Assembly: GCF_030246885.1 (NCBI RefSeq)
Contig: NZ_CP126739.1
Location: forward strand, 3,348,001-3,412,000
Direction of reading: 5' to 3'
Length of the DNA stretch: 64,000 nt
DNA from: Microbacterium sp. zg-B185
GTDB taxonomy: Bacteria > Actinomycetota > Actinomycetes > Actinomycetales > Microbacteriaceae
In this document: one piece after another, positions 57,163 through 64,000 of the stretch
Layout: each line of letters opens with the position of its first letter
Position numbering within the stretch: the stretch's first letter is position 1
Notes under the pieces: model-generated
Databases searched by the model: none
Told to the model about the DNA's origin: nothing
The model's input: only the letters and a program-made list of their open reading frames with translations
Translations under genes and position numbers: made by a program

Positions 57163-57586
57163 GCCGCGGCATCCCCTCCGCCCCCCGCCCGCCTGCCCGC
57201 ACCCGCCACCCGCCTGCCCGCACCCCTCCGCTCGCCTGTCACAACACGCCGACGCGCGCCGCAGAACGCGACAGGCGAGCAGCTCATCGCCCTCAGCTTC
57301 GCCCCCGCACCCTCCGCTCGGCCCGACCGCGCTCTGCTCGCCTGTCACAACACGCCGAAGCCGGCGACAGAACGCGACAGGCGAGCAGCTCATCGCCCTC
57401 CGCGCAGCGGTGCCGCCGTCGGCTCCGTCCCGGCACCCTCCGCTCGGCCACCGCCCTCGGCCCCGCCCACCGCGCTCCGCTCGCCTGTCACAACACGCCG
57501 ACGCGGGCGGCAGAACGCGACAGGCGAGCACCGGCACAGGCGAGCAGCGGCGCAGGCGAGCAGCGGGGCGGCCGCGCGGCGGAAGG
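57163..57586. repeat. Non-coding gap with three 51-bp palindromic repeats
   Basis: No credible gene lies here. Three copies of a 51-bp unit occur at 57230-57280, 57336-57386 and 57479-57529. Each starts GCTCGCCTGTCACAACACG and ends AACGCGACAGGCGAGC, so each can form a hairpin with an 11-bp GCTCGCCTGTC/GACAGGCGAGC stem; only the inner eight or so bases vary. Two partial CAGGCGAGCAG copies follow at 57537-57565. The gap lies between convergent genes. Confidence 0.85.
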
Positions 57587-58261
57587 TCAGCTCCCGGGGA
57601 CGGCCCAGCGCCGGCACCACTCGTACATGACGACGGCGGCGGCAGCCGAGGCGTTGATCGAACGCGTCGAGCCGTACTGCGTGATCTCGACGGTTCCGGA
57701 TGCCGCGGCCAGCGCCTCCGGAGACAGGCCCGGCCCCTCCTGGCCGAACAGGAGCACGCATCGCTGCGGAAGCTCGGCGCGATCCACCGGCACCGCCCCC
57801 GGCAGGTTGTCGACCGCGATGACCGGAATGGACGCGGCATCCGCCCAGGCGGCGAACGCCGCGACGTCCTCGTGGTGGCGGACGTGCTGGTAGCGGTCGG
57901 TGACCATCGCACCGCGGCGGTTCCACCGGCGCTTGCCGACGATGTGCACCTCGGCGGCGAGGAACGCGTTGGCACTGCGCACGATCGAGCCGATGTTCAT
58001 GTCGTGCTGCCAGTTCTCGATCGCGACATGGAATGGATGCCGTCGCCCGTCCAGGTCGGCCACGATCGCGTCCATGCGCCAATAGCGGTACTCGTCGACG
58101 ACGTTGCGGGAGTCGCCGTGTGCGAGCAGCTCAGGATCCAGGCGGGGATCGGCGGGCCAGGCATCCGGTCCCCCCGGCCAGGGCCCCACGCCGTGCGGCA
58201 GCGCCGGCTCGACCGGCCCCGGGGCGGTGATAGGCGTCTGGGGGAGGGTCGGGTCCGTCAC
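57587..58261 (-). CDS. SpoU/TrmH-family RNA 2'-O-methyltransferase
   Basis: A 224-residue SPOUT methyltransferase. Motif 1 is NIGSIVRSANAF, motif 2 is CVLLFGQEGPGLSP, and motif 3 is YGSTRSINASAAAAV, where the knot binds S-adenosylmethionine. It probably methylates tRNA or rRNA ribose; which one cannot be told. The N-terminal 45 residues are Pro-rich. TAGCCT six bases before GTG 58261 indicates a leaderless start. Confidence 0.9.
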   Translation of the reverse strand: MTDPTLPQTPITAPGPVEPALPHGVGPWPGGPDAWPADPRLDPELLAHGDSRNVVDEYRYWRMDAIVADLDGRRHPFHVAIENWQHDMNIGSIVRSANAFLAAEVHIVGKRRWNRRGAMVTDRYQHVRHHEDVAAFAAWADAASIPVIAVDNLPGAVPVDRAELPQRCVLLFGQEGPGLSPEALAAASGTVEITQYGSTRSINASAAAAVVMYEWCRRWAVPGS

Positions 58262-58267
58262 CGGCCC

Positions 58268-58273
58268 AGGCTA
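58268..58273 (-). promoter_or_regulatory. Leaderless -10 box of the SpoU gene
   Basis: TAGCCT on the minus strand is six bases before GTG 58261. Confidence 0.5.
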
Positions 58274-58352
58274 CCGGGCGCGCCCGAGCATCGTTAGGCG
58301 TCGCCGCCCGGTGCGGGGCTCGCACTCCCGAGACGGGCGGCCGGCGCGAGCA

Positions 58353-58396
58353 TTTCGGCGTCCCGAAATGTCCGCTACAGTTTCGGTGTGCCGAAA
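58353..58396 (+). promoter_or_regulatory. mntH promoter with two MntR-like boxes
   Basis: Two copies of TTTCGG-N4-CCGAAA lie at 58353-58368 and 58381-58396, 28 bases apart. A -10 TACAGT (58376-58381) is six bases before GTG 58388. The first box sits where the -35 would be, and the second covers the presumed transcription start and start codon, a strong layout for repression. Confidence 0.75.
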
Positions 58397-59737
58397 GCTT
58401 CTGCCCTCGACCTGGCCCGCCCGCCCGGACGTGCCCCCCGCTCCACCGCCCGCCTCGCATGGCTGATCGGTCCCGCGCTGGTCGCGGGCGTGGCGTACTT
58501 GGACCCGGGCAACGTCGCGAGCAACATGACCGCCGGCGCCCGCTACGGCTACCTGCTGGTGTGGGTGGTGGTGCTGGGCAACGTGATGGCCTGGCTCATC
58601 CAATACCTCTCCGCGAAGCTCGGCATCGTGACGGGCCGGAGCCTGCCCGAGACGCTCGGAGATCGGATCCGAAACCCGTGGGCACGGCGCGCGTACTGGC
58701 TGCAGGCCGAGCTCGTGGCGATGGCCACCGACATCGCTGAGGTGATCGGCGGCGCGGTCGCGTTGAACCTGCTCTTCGGCATCCCGCTGCTGTGGGGCGG
58801 GGTGATCACCGGCACGGTCTCGCTCGTCCTGCTCATGCTGCAGACCCGGCGCGGGCCGCGCACGTTCGAGTTCGTGGTCATCGGGCTGGTCGCGATCATC
58901 GCCATCGGCTTCACCTTCGGGGTGTTCATCGCTCCGCCGGACGCGGCGGGGATCGTCGGCGGGCTCGTCCCCCGCTTCGAGGACACCGGCTCCGTGCTGC
59001 TGGCGGCATCCATCCTGGGCGCCACGATCATGCCGCACGCCATCTACGCCCACAGCGCCCTGGCCCGGGACCGGTTCGCCCCGATCGGTGCCGGACGCGC
59101 CGAGGCGTTCGCGTCCGGCACCGAGACCGCCGCCGACCGCAATGCGCGCGCGAACGGCGAACTCGAACAGAAGCGCGGCATCTCGACGGCGCGACTTCTG
59201 CGGGCGACGCGGTGGGATGTCAGCATCGCGATGCTCATCGCCGGGACGGTCAACCTCTGCATCCTGCTGCTGGCCGCCGCGAACCTCGCCGGCGTAGACG
59301 GCACCGACACGCTCGAGGGGGCGTACGCCGCCCTGCGCGATGGAGTCGGACCCCTGGTCGCGACGCTGTTCGCGGTCGGACTGCTGGCGAGCGGACTGGC
59401 CTCTACGAGCGTCGGCGCGTACGCGGGCGCGGAGATCATGCAGGGACTCCTCCGTGTGCGGATCCCGCTGATCGCACGTCGCCTGGTCACGCTGCTGCCC
59501 GCGCTCGCCATCCTGGCCGCGGGCATCGATCCCACGCTCGCGCTGGTGCTCAGCCAGGTCGCGCTGTCCTTCGGAATCCCGTTCGCCCTGATCCCCCTCG
59601 TCGTCCTGACCGCCCAGCGGCGCACCCTTGGCCGGTTCCGCAACCGCGGGCTGACCACGGCGGCCGGGGTTGCGGCATCCGTCTTCCTGATCGGGCTGAA
59701 CGCGCTGCTGCTGTGGCTGGTGCTCTCGGGCGCCTGA
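58388..59737 (+). CDS. mntH: Nramp-family Mn(II) transporter MntH
   Basis: A 449-residue Nramp transporter with about eleven membrane segments. The metal-binding motifs are AYLDPGNVASNM in segment 1 and GATIMPHAIYAHS in segment 6. Both match proton-driven Mn(II) importers. It is followed by a DtxR/MntR-type regulator, and two palindromes overlap its promoter. The GTG start lacks a Shine-Dalgarno sequence and lies inside the second box, so it is probably leaderless. Confidence 0.93.
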   Translation: MPKASALDLARPPGRAPRSTARLAWLIGPALVAGVAYLDPGNVASNMTAGARYGYLLVWVVVLGNVMAWLIQYLSAKLGIVTGRSLPETLGDRIRNPWARRAYWLQAELVAMATDIAEVIGGAVALNLLFGIPLLWGGVITGTVSLVLLMLQTRRGPRTFEFVVIGLVAIIAIGFTFGVFIAPPDAAGIVGGLVPRFEDTGSVLLAASILGATIMPHAIYAHSALARDRFAPIGAGRAEAFASGTETAADRNARANGELEQKRGISTARLLRATRWDVSIAMLIAGTVNLCILLLAAANLAGVDGTDTLEGAYAALRDGVGPLVATLFAVGLLASGLASTSVGAYAGAEIMQGLLRVRIPLIARRLVTLLPALAILAAGIDPTLALVLSQVALSFGIPFALIPLVVLTAQRRTLGRFRNRGLTTAAGVAASVFLIGLNALLLWLVLSGA

Positions 59738-59793
59738 GCGCCGGCCGGCTGCGGCATCCGAGCGCTGATCGTGGCGCCGCGATCACCGGCGAG

Positions 59794-59799
59794 TAGCCT
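59794..59799 (+). promoter_or_regulatory. Leaderless -10 box of mntR
   Basis: TAGCCT is six bases before GTG 59806; mntR may thus be transcribed separately from mntH. Confidence 0.5.
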
Positions 59800-59805
59800 G
59801 GGCGC

Positions 59806-60441
59806 GTGCCTTCCCCCGCCGTCGACGACTATCTGAAGACGATCTACCACCACACCGAGTGGCAGGACGATCGGATCACGCCGTCGCAACTGGCCGCCGA
59901 GCTGGGACTGGCCCCCTCCAGCGTCACGGAGATGGTCCAGAAGCTCGCCGCGCAGGGTCTGGTGACGCACCGGCCGTACGGGCCGATCTCGCTGAGTCCG
60001 GAGGGGATGCGCCGCGCGGCGGCGACCATCCGCCGCCACCGGCTCGTGGAGACCTGGCTCGTGCGCGAGTTCGGGTACACCTGGGATGAGGTCCATGACG
60101 AGGCCGAGGTGCTCGAGCACGCGCTCAGCGACCGGCTCCTCGAGGGCATCGACGAACGCCTCGGCCGCCCGCGCTTCGACCCGCACGGCGACGCGATCCC
60201 GGATGCCGCCGGCCACGTGCGACGCGAACCGTTCGTCCTGCTCGCCGACGCCGCGCCCGGACACTCCGGCCGGGTGCTGCGGGTCAGCGACCGGGATCCC
60301 GACCTGCTGCGAGCCGTCGAGGCGGCCGGAGTCGCCGTCGGGGCAGAGGTGACGGTGCGGGATACCGCGACCCTCCGAATCGACGGCACCGATGTGGCGC
60401 TGCCCGAGGCGGCGGCCGGCGCGATCTGGCTCAGCCTCTGA
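59806..60441 (+). CDS. mntR: DtxR/MntR-family metal-dependent regulator
   Basis: A 211-residue DtxR-family repressor. The N-terminal winged helix is ITPSQLAAELGLAPSSVTEM around residues 19-38, followed by the dimerisation/metal domain with HRLVETWLVREFGYTWDEVH and DEAEVLEHALSDRL, then an SH3-like C-terminal domain. Position after mntH points to Mn(II) as co-repressor. The TTTCGG-N4-CCGAAA boxes before mntH are its likely targets. Confidence 0.88.
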   Translation: MPSPAVDDYLKTIYHHTEWQDDRITPSQLAAELGLAPSSVTEMVQKLAAQGLVTHRPYGPISLSPEGMRRAAATIRRHRLVETWLVREFGYTWDEVHDEAEVLEHALSDRLLEGIDERLGRPRFDPHGDAIPDAAGHVRREPFVLLADAAPGHSGRVLRVSDRDPDLLRAVEAAGVAVGAEVTVRDTATLRIDGTDVALPEAAAGAIWLSL

Positions 60442-60453
60442 CCGGCAGTCGGG

Positions 60454-61422
60454 TCAGCGGCGCGCGACTCCCGCGGCCGCGGCCCTCGCGAACGGCCAGC
60501 GCACCGCCGTCGCCTCCTCGCAGAAGGTCCACATGCGCCCGGCGATCGCCGTGTCGCGGGTGATCTTGGACGCGGTGGCGCGGTGCGGCTCACCGCGCGT
60601 CACGAAGCGCGGTCCCCAGAACTCGCCGCCCTGGATGGCGGGATCGACCAGCGCGCGCACCAGCGTCCACGCCCCACGCTCCTTGGACTGCGTGATGACG
60701 AACTGCAGGTTGTCCGCGAAACGGCCGAGCCGCGTGGGCTCGTTCACGCCACGGATGCCGGGGGTGCGGCCGCTGGTGGAGTAGCCGGGATGCGCGACCA
60801 CGCTGGTGACGGGGACCCCCGCCTCGCGCAGTCGACGGTCGGCTTCCAGCCCGAGCGCCGCGGTGGTCACCTTGGACTGCACGTAGGCACGCCACCCGGT
60901 GTAATCCTCCATCAGCTGCGGGTCGACCGGGTCGTATCTCCACAGCGACGTGGACATGCTGCCGAGCCACACCATCCGTCCGGATGCCGCGGCCAGCGAG
61001 GTCAGCAGCTCGCCGGCGAGCGCGAAATGCCCCAGGACGTTGGTCGCGAACACCAGCTCGTGCCCGTCTCCGGTGGTCTGGCGCGTCTTCGGCGGATGCA
61101 CGACTCCGGCGTTGAGCAGGAGTCCGTCCAGCGGCCCGCGGGCGGCGACGGTCGCGGCGGCCGCGCGCACCGAACCCAGGTTGCTGGTGTCCAGGAGCAG
61201 CGTCTGCACGCGCTCAGCCGTGTCGGGCAACCTGCGCCGCAGCGCAGCGCGTGCCGCCATCAGCCGATTGGGGCTCCGGCCGGTCATCAGCACGCCCGCC
61301 CCGGCACGGGCGAGCTGCTCGCTCGCGAAATAGCCGAGCCCGCGGTTGGATCCGGTGACGAGGTAGGTGCGACCGGTCAGGTCGGGGAGCTGTCCGGGGT
61401 CCCACGCCTGTTCTCGCGCCAC
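60454..61422 (-). CDS. Retinol-dehydrogenase-like short-chain dehydrogenase
   Basis: A 322-residue SDR. The cofactor motif is LVTGSNRGLGYFAS, the NAG position is LLLNAGVVHPP, and the active-site lysine lies in YVQSK after a Tyr. The WW-domain-oxidoreductase/retinol-dehydrogenase type is common in actinobacteria and mostly uncharacterised. The start is GTG 61422, seven bases after TAGGCT. It converges on mntR with 12 bases between. Confidence 0.85.
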   Translation of the reverse strand: MAREQAWDPGQLPDLTGRTYLVTGSNRGLGYFASEQLARAGAGVLMTGRSPNRLMAARAALRRRLPDTAERVQTLLLDTSNLGSVRAAAATVAARGPLDGLLLNAGVVHPPKTRQTTGDGHELVFATNVLGHFALAGELLTSLAAASGRMVWLGSMSTSLWRYDPVDPQLMEDYTGWRAYVQSKVTTAALGLEADRRLREAGVPVTSVVAHPGYSTSGRTPGIRGVNEPTRLGRFADNLQFVITQSKERGAWTLVRALVDPAIQGGEFWGPRFVTRGEPHRATASKITRDTAIAGRMWTFCEEATAVRWPFARAAAAGVARR

Positions 61423-61429
61423 GAGGATG

Positions 61430-61435
61430 AGCCTA
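61430..61435 (-). promoter_or_regulatory. Leaderless -10 box of the SDR gene
   Basis: TAGGCT on the minus strand is seven bases before GTG 61422. Confidence 0.5.
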
Positions 61436-61505
61436 CGACTGTTGCCGCCCGCACGCCGCCCGCGGAGGCCGGGCGGCGTGCGGCGGGCGCGTCGCACGCG
61501 ACGGA

Positions 61506-61511
61506 TAGGCT
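61506..61511 (+). promoter_or_regulatory. Leaderless -10 box of the HAD gene
   Basis: TAGGCT is six bases before ATG 61518, without a Shine-Dalgarno sequence; this decides for ATG 61518 over GTG 61512. Confidence 0.5.
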
Positions 61512-61517
61512 GTGCGC

Positions 61518-62333
61518 ATGCGGACCCGCGCCGACATCGAATGCTGGCTGACTGACATGGACGGCGTTCTCGTCCACGAGAGCACCCCCGTCCCCGGCGC
61601 CTCCGAACTGCTGCAGCAGTGGCGCGACCAGGGCACGCCTTTCCTGGTTCTGACGAACAACTCGATCTTCACGCCGCGGGATCTGAGCGCTCGACTGCGC
61701 GCGTCGGGCCTGCTGGTGCCCGAAGACTCGATCTGGACCTCGGCGCTGGCGACCGCCGACTTCCTGAAGGGCCAGGCGCCCGGCGCCAGCGCCTTCGTGA
61801 TCGGCGAGGCGGGGCTGACCACTGCCCTGCACGAGGCGGGTTACATCATCACCGAGACCTACCCCGACTACGTTGTGGTCGGCGAGACGCGCAACTACTC
61901 CTTCGAGGCCATCACCAAGGCGATCCGCTTCATCGCCGACGGCGCGCGTTTCATCGCCACCAACCCGGACCCGACCGGTCCGTCCGTCAACGGCATCGTC
62001 CCGGCGACCGGCGCGATCAGCGCCCTCATCACCAAGGCCACCGGCATGGAGCCGTATGTCGTGGGCAAGCCCAACCCCATGATGTTCCGGTCGGCGCTGA
62101 ACCGCATCGGCGCGCACTCCGAGAACACCGGGATGATCGGCGACCGGATGGACACCGACATCGTCGCGGGCATCGAGGCCGGCCTGCACACCGTGCTGGT
62201 GCTGACCGGCATCAGCGACGCGGCCGAGATCGAGCGGTACCCGTTCCGTCCGGACGAGGTGGTGGACTCCGTCGCAGATCTCGTGTCGGCCGAGCCGATC
62301 GAGACCGACCTGCCCGAATCGGACGTGCTGTGA
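61518..62333 (+). CDS. NagD-like HAD-superfamily phosphatase
   Basis: A 271-residue HAD-IIA hydrolase of the NagD/4-nitrophenylphosphatase type. Motif I is WLTDMDGVLV (nucleophile Asp), motif II is FLVLTNNSIF, the lysine is in VVGKPNPMMF, and motif IV is GMIGDRMDTDIVAG. It should dephosphorylate a small phosphorylated sugar or nucleotide. The start at ATG 61518 is decided by the leaderless promoter. Confidence 0.9.
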   Translation: MRTRADIECWLTDMDGVLVHESTPVPGASELLQQWRDQGTPFLVLTNNSIFTPRDLSARLRASGLLVPEDSIWTSALATADFLKGQAPGASAFVIGEAGLTTALHEAGYIITETYPDYVVVGETRNYSFEAITKAIRFIADGARFIATNPDPTGPSVNGIVPATGAISALITKATGMEPYVVGKPNPMMFRSALNRIGAHSENTGMIGDRMDTDIVAGIEAGLHTVLVLTGISDAAEIERYPFRPDEVVDSVADLVSAEPIETDLPESDVL

Positions 62334-62364
62334 GCCGGCCTGCGTCGGGGACGGGCGGGCGCTG

Positions 62365-62937
62365 ATGGGCGCCCTCGACGACGGCGAGCGGGTCTTCGCT
62401 CCGGATGCCGCGACCTGGCGCGCCTGGCTCCAGCAGAACCACGCGACCTCCACGGGCGCCTGGCTGGTGCGCGCTCGGCCCGGCTCGGACGTGGAGGTCG
62501 TCGCCTACGAAGACGCGATCCTGCACGCGCTGTGCTTCGGGTGGATCGACGGCCCGGTGCGCAGCTTCGACGAGCGCACGGGCGGGCTCTGGTTCGCCCC
62601 GAGAAGGCCCTCGAGCGGGTGGGCGGCCACAAACAAGGCGCGCGTGATCCTGCTCGAGGAAAGCGGTCTGATGGCCGACCCCGGTCGACGGGCGATCGAG
62701 CGCGCCAAGGAGAACGGCGCCTGGAGCGTACTGGACAACGCCGAATCGCTGCGGGAGCCCGATGACCTGGCTGCCGCGCTGGACGCCGCTCCGGCGGCGC
62801 GCGCCGCCTGGGACGCGTTCCCGCCGTCCGCACGGAAGATCGGTATCGCCGCTGTGGACTCCGCCCGCCGGCCGGAGACGCGGGCGGCGCGGATCGCGAA
62901 AGTCGTCACGGACGCCGCCGCAGGCAGGCGACCGTGA
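62365..62937 (+). CDS. YdeI/OmpD-associated family protein
   Basis: A 190-residue protein of the YdeI (bacteriocin-protection, OmdA) family. Recognisable are WRAWLQQNHAT, the block ALCFGWIDGPVRSFDERTG, WFAPRRPSSGWAATNKARV, and a C-terminal FPPSARKIGI. Family members confer mild resistance to antimicrobial peptides in some bacteria; the molecular role is not known. The stop overlaps a GTG that now begins a 12-codon remnant because of a 35-bp tandem duplication. Confidence 0.82.
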   Translation: MGALDDGERVFAPDAATWRAWLQQNHATSTGAWLVRARPGSDVEVVAYEDAILHALCFGWIDGPVRSFDERTGGLWFAPRRPSSGWAATNKARVILLEESGLMADPGRRAIERAKENGAWSVLDNAESLREPDDLAAALDAAPAARAAWDAFPPSARKIGIAAVDSARRPETRAARIAKVVTDAAAGRRP

Positions 62938-62980
62938 ACGAGCTGGACGCCGCCGCAGGCAGGCGACCGTGAACGAGCTG
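62911..62980. repeat. Perfect 35-bp tandem duplication
   Basis: 62911-62945 and 62946-62980 are identical (unit begins GACGCCGCCGCAGGCAGGCG). The unit covers the last codons and stop of the YdeI-like gene and the first codons of the small membrane protein gene. The first copy leaves a 12-codon frame that ends in the GTGA of the second. Confidence 0.95.
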
Positions 62981-63076
62981 GAGCAGACGCTGCTGTTCGC
63001 CGCGACCGCGATCGTCCTGGTCGGAACGCTGATCGCCTTCGTGTGGCAGTACTTCCGCGGCAACCGCAAGGACTGA
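62969..63076 (+). CDS. Small membrane protein, 35 residues
   Basis: A short protein with one membrane segment, TLLFAATAIVLVGTLIAFVW, and a basic tail RGNRKD, so the C-terminus should face the cytoplasm. GTG 62969 overlaps the stop of the 12-codon frame left by the 35-bp duplication, which may couple translation to the YdeI-like gene. Its function is unknown. The composition and position after a complete gene suggest it is real, but it is too short to be certain. Confidence 0.6.
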   Translation: MNELEQTLLFAATAIVLVGTLIAFVWQYFRGNRKD

Positions 63077-63100
63077 GCGGGCGGCGTCGCGACAGCGCAC

Positions 63101-63679
63101 CTACTGCGGGGTCAGGCCCAGGTCGTCGAGGTCGATGGCGGCGAGCCAGGTCAGGCCCTCGGCTTCGACGGCCGCCTGTGCTCCGGTCCTGCGGTCGACG
63201 ATGACGGCGACCGCCACGGGCTCCGCGCCCTCGCGACGCAGCGCCTCGACCGCTTTCAGCGCCGATTGGCCGGTGGTGGAGGTGTCCTCGACCACGACGA
63301 CGCGCCTGCCGACGACGTCCGCGCCCTCGACCTGACGTCCGCGACCGTGGTCCTTGGGCTCCTTGCGCACGACGAACGCATCCAGCGGCCGGTCGGTGTG
63401 CGCCGACTCGTGCATCACCGCGTTCGCGATCGGGTCGGCGCCCAGGGTCAGGCCGCCCACGGCGACGATGCCGTCGATGTCCCGGATCAGATCCAGCATG
63501 ATCCGGCCGATCGCCGGTGCGGCGCGGTGATCGAGCGTCAGCTTGCGCATGTCGACGTAGTAGGTGGCCTTCTTGCCGCTGGACAGCGTGAAGTCCCCGT
63601 GGAACACGGCCTCGTCCTTGATCAGCGCGATGAGCGCCTGACGGTCGGCTTCGAGTTCGGGCGTGCTGGCGGCGGTCAT
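63101..63679 (-). CDS. pyrE: Orotate phosphoribosyltransferase PyrE
   Basis: A 192-residue PRTase that makes OMP from orotate and PRPP in pyrimidine synthesis. The PRPP-binding loop is VVVVEDTSTTGQSALKA, and FTLSSGKKATYYVDMRK near residues 30-46 is the family N-terminal block. TAAACT seven bases before ATG 63679 suggests a leaderless start. Confidence 0.95.
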   Translation of the reverse strand: MTAASTPELEADRQALIALIKDEAVFHGDFTLSSGKKATYYVDMRKLTLDHRAAPAIGRIMLDLIRDIDGIVAVGGLTLGADPIANAVMHESAHTDRPLDAFVVRKEPKDHGRGRQVEGADVVGRRVVVVEDTSTTGQSALKAVEALRREGAEPVAVAVIVDRRTGAQAAVEAEGLTWLAAIDLDDLGLTPQ

Positions 63680-63686
63680 GGTCTCG

Positions 63687-63692
63687 AGTTTA
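63687..63692 (-). promoter_or_regulatory. Leaderless -10 box of pyrE
   Basis: TAAACT on the minus strand is seven bases before ATG 63679. Confidence 0.5.
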
Positions 63693-63773
63693 CGGACGCG
63701 GTGCGGTGCCCCGCACCGCGGCGGGCGCGCTGTCGCGAGCTCGGCCGCATGCCCCGCCGTCGGCGGGTCGCCG

Positions 63774-63779
63774 TAGTCT
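63774..63779 (+). promoter_or_regulatory. Leaderless -10 box of xthA
   Basis: TAGTCT is seven bases before ATG 63787. Confidence 0.5.
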
Positions 63780-63786
63780 TGTCCGC

Positions 63787-64000
63787 ATGCGGCTTGCCAC
63801 GTGGAACGTCAACTCCGTCCGTGCCCGGGTGGACCGGATCGTCGACTTCGCGGTCCGTGAATCGGTCGATGTCCTGGCGATGCAGGAGATCAAGTGCAAG
63901 GCCGAGCAGTTCCCGTTCGAGCAGTTCGAAGACGCCGGCTACCACGTCGAAGCGCACGGGTTCTCGCAGTGGAACGGCGTCGCGATCGCCAGCCGCGAGC
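63787..64000 (+). CDS. xthA: Exodeoxyribonuclease III (partial)
   Basis: The first 71 residues of an exonuclease III/AP endonuclease for base-excision repair. The opening MRLATWNVNSVRARVDRIVD and the metal-binding Glu in LAMQEIKCK are diagnostic, and FSQWNGVAIASR continues the family pattern. The gene runs off the right edge. Confidence 0.93.
   Translation, partial: MRLATWNVNSVRARVDRIVDFAVRESVDVLAMQEIKCKAEQFPFEQFEDAGYHVEAHGFSQWNGVAIASRE

Noticed and set aside
57230..57565. CRISPR array
   Set aside because: The three 51-bp palindromes have spacers of unequal length (55 and 92 bases) and no cas genes are near.
55774..57975. Extension of the M13 peptidase frame upstream to 1387 codons
   Set aside because: The extra sequence is Arg/Gly/Ala-rich, crosses the MATE gene antisense and the repeat region, and the peptidase has its own ATG with a leaderless promoter.

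Overview
The window is 64 kb of very GC-rich DNA with dense, often overlapping genes. Many genes start leaderless, 6-7 bases after a TANNNT box. The pca genes lie in the order H-G-B-D/L, and there is an MntH/MntR pair. All of this points to an actinobacterium, most likely a Microbacteriaceae such as Microbacterium; the genus is inferred from style, not from a marker gene. I see no tRNA, rRNA, IS element, phage gene or CRISPR array.

Layout. (1) 1-9083, minus strand: the protocatechuate ortho-cleavage operon (pcaH, G, B and a truncated pcaD/L) with an IclR regulator, preceded by a branched-chain-amino-acid-type ABC importer (livG, F, H, M and a lipoprotein) that probably takes up an aromatic acid. 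(2) 9329-26083: an island for methoxylated aromatics. It has a second IclR regulator, a core MetE-like methyltransferase, a GntR/dehydrogenase pair, two LigM-type tetrahydrofolate-dependent O-demethylases, a LysR regulator, a CYP199-like P450 with its own reductase, the gallate lower pathway galB-galC-galD followed directly by a type I (VOC-fold) extradiol dioxygenase, an aromatic aldehyde dehydrogenase and a CynX/NimT-type MFS transporter. (3) 26332-30778: a hydroxycinnamate side-chain-shortening operon (MarR regulator, SDR, amidohydrolase, MaoC hydratase, CoA ligase). (4) 30705-35166: an SsuABC-type importer with a PaaX-like regulator. (5) 35386-46300: one long minus-strand operon for an unidentified polyol or sugar (split transketolase, two zinc alcohol dehydrogenases, aldehyde dehydrogenase, epimerase-like TIM barrel, SDR, ribose-type ABC importer). 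(6) 46518-52758: a second copy of the aromatic aldehyde dehydrogenase, a MarR regulator, the C1 module metF-purU-ligM3, and a PadR regulator. (7) 52765-64000: mostly housekeeping genes (degenerate beta-lactamase-like protein, M13 peptidase, MATE exporter, SpoU methyltransferase, mntH, mntR, SDR, NagD-like HAD, YdeI-like protein, a 35-aa membrane peptide, pyrE, xthA).

How it fits together (inference). Ferulate, p-coumarate or sinapate would be shortened to vanillate, 4-hydroxybenzoate or syringate by region 3, and aldehydes oxidised by the two ALDHs. Para-methoxy groups would be removed by the P450 as formaldehyde. Meta-methoxy groups would be removed by the three LigM proteins onto tetrahydrofolate, which is regenerated through MetF and PurU, with FolD needed from elsewhere. 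Protocatechuate would enter the pca operon; gallate would be opened by the VOC dioxygenase and processed by GalD, GalB and GalC to pyruvate and oxaloacetate. The most novel point is the pairing of galBCD with a catechol-2,3-dioxygenase-type enzyme where a LigB-fold gallate dioxygenase would be expected. Several operator-like palindromes link these modules, notably one 15-bp motif shared by the liv/iclR and P450-reductase promoters.
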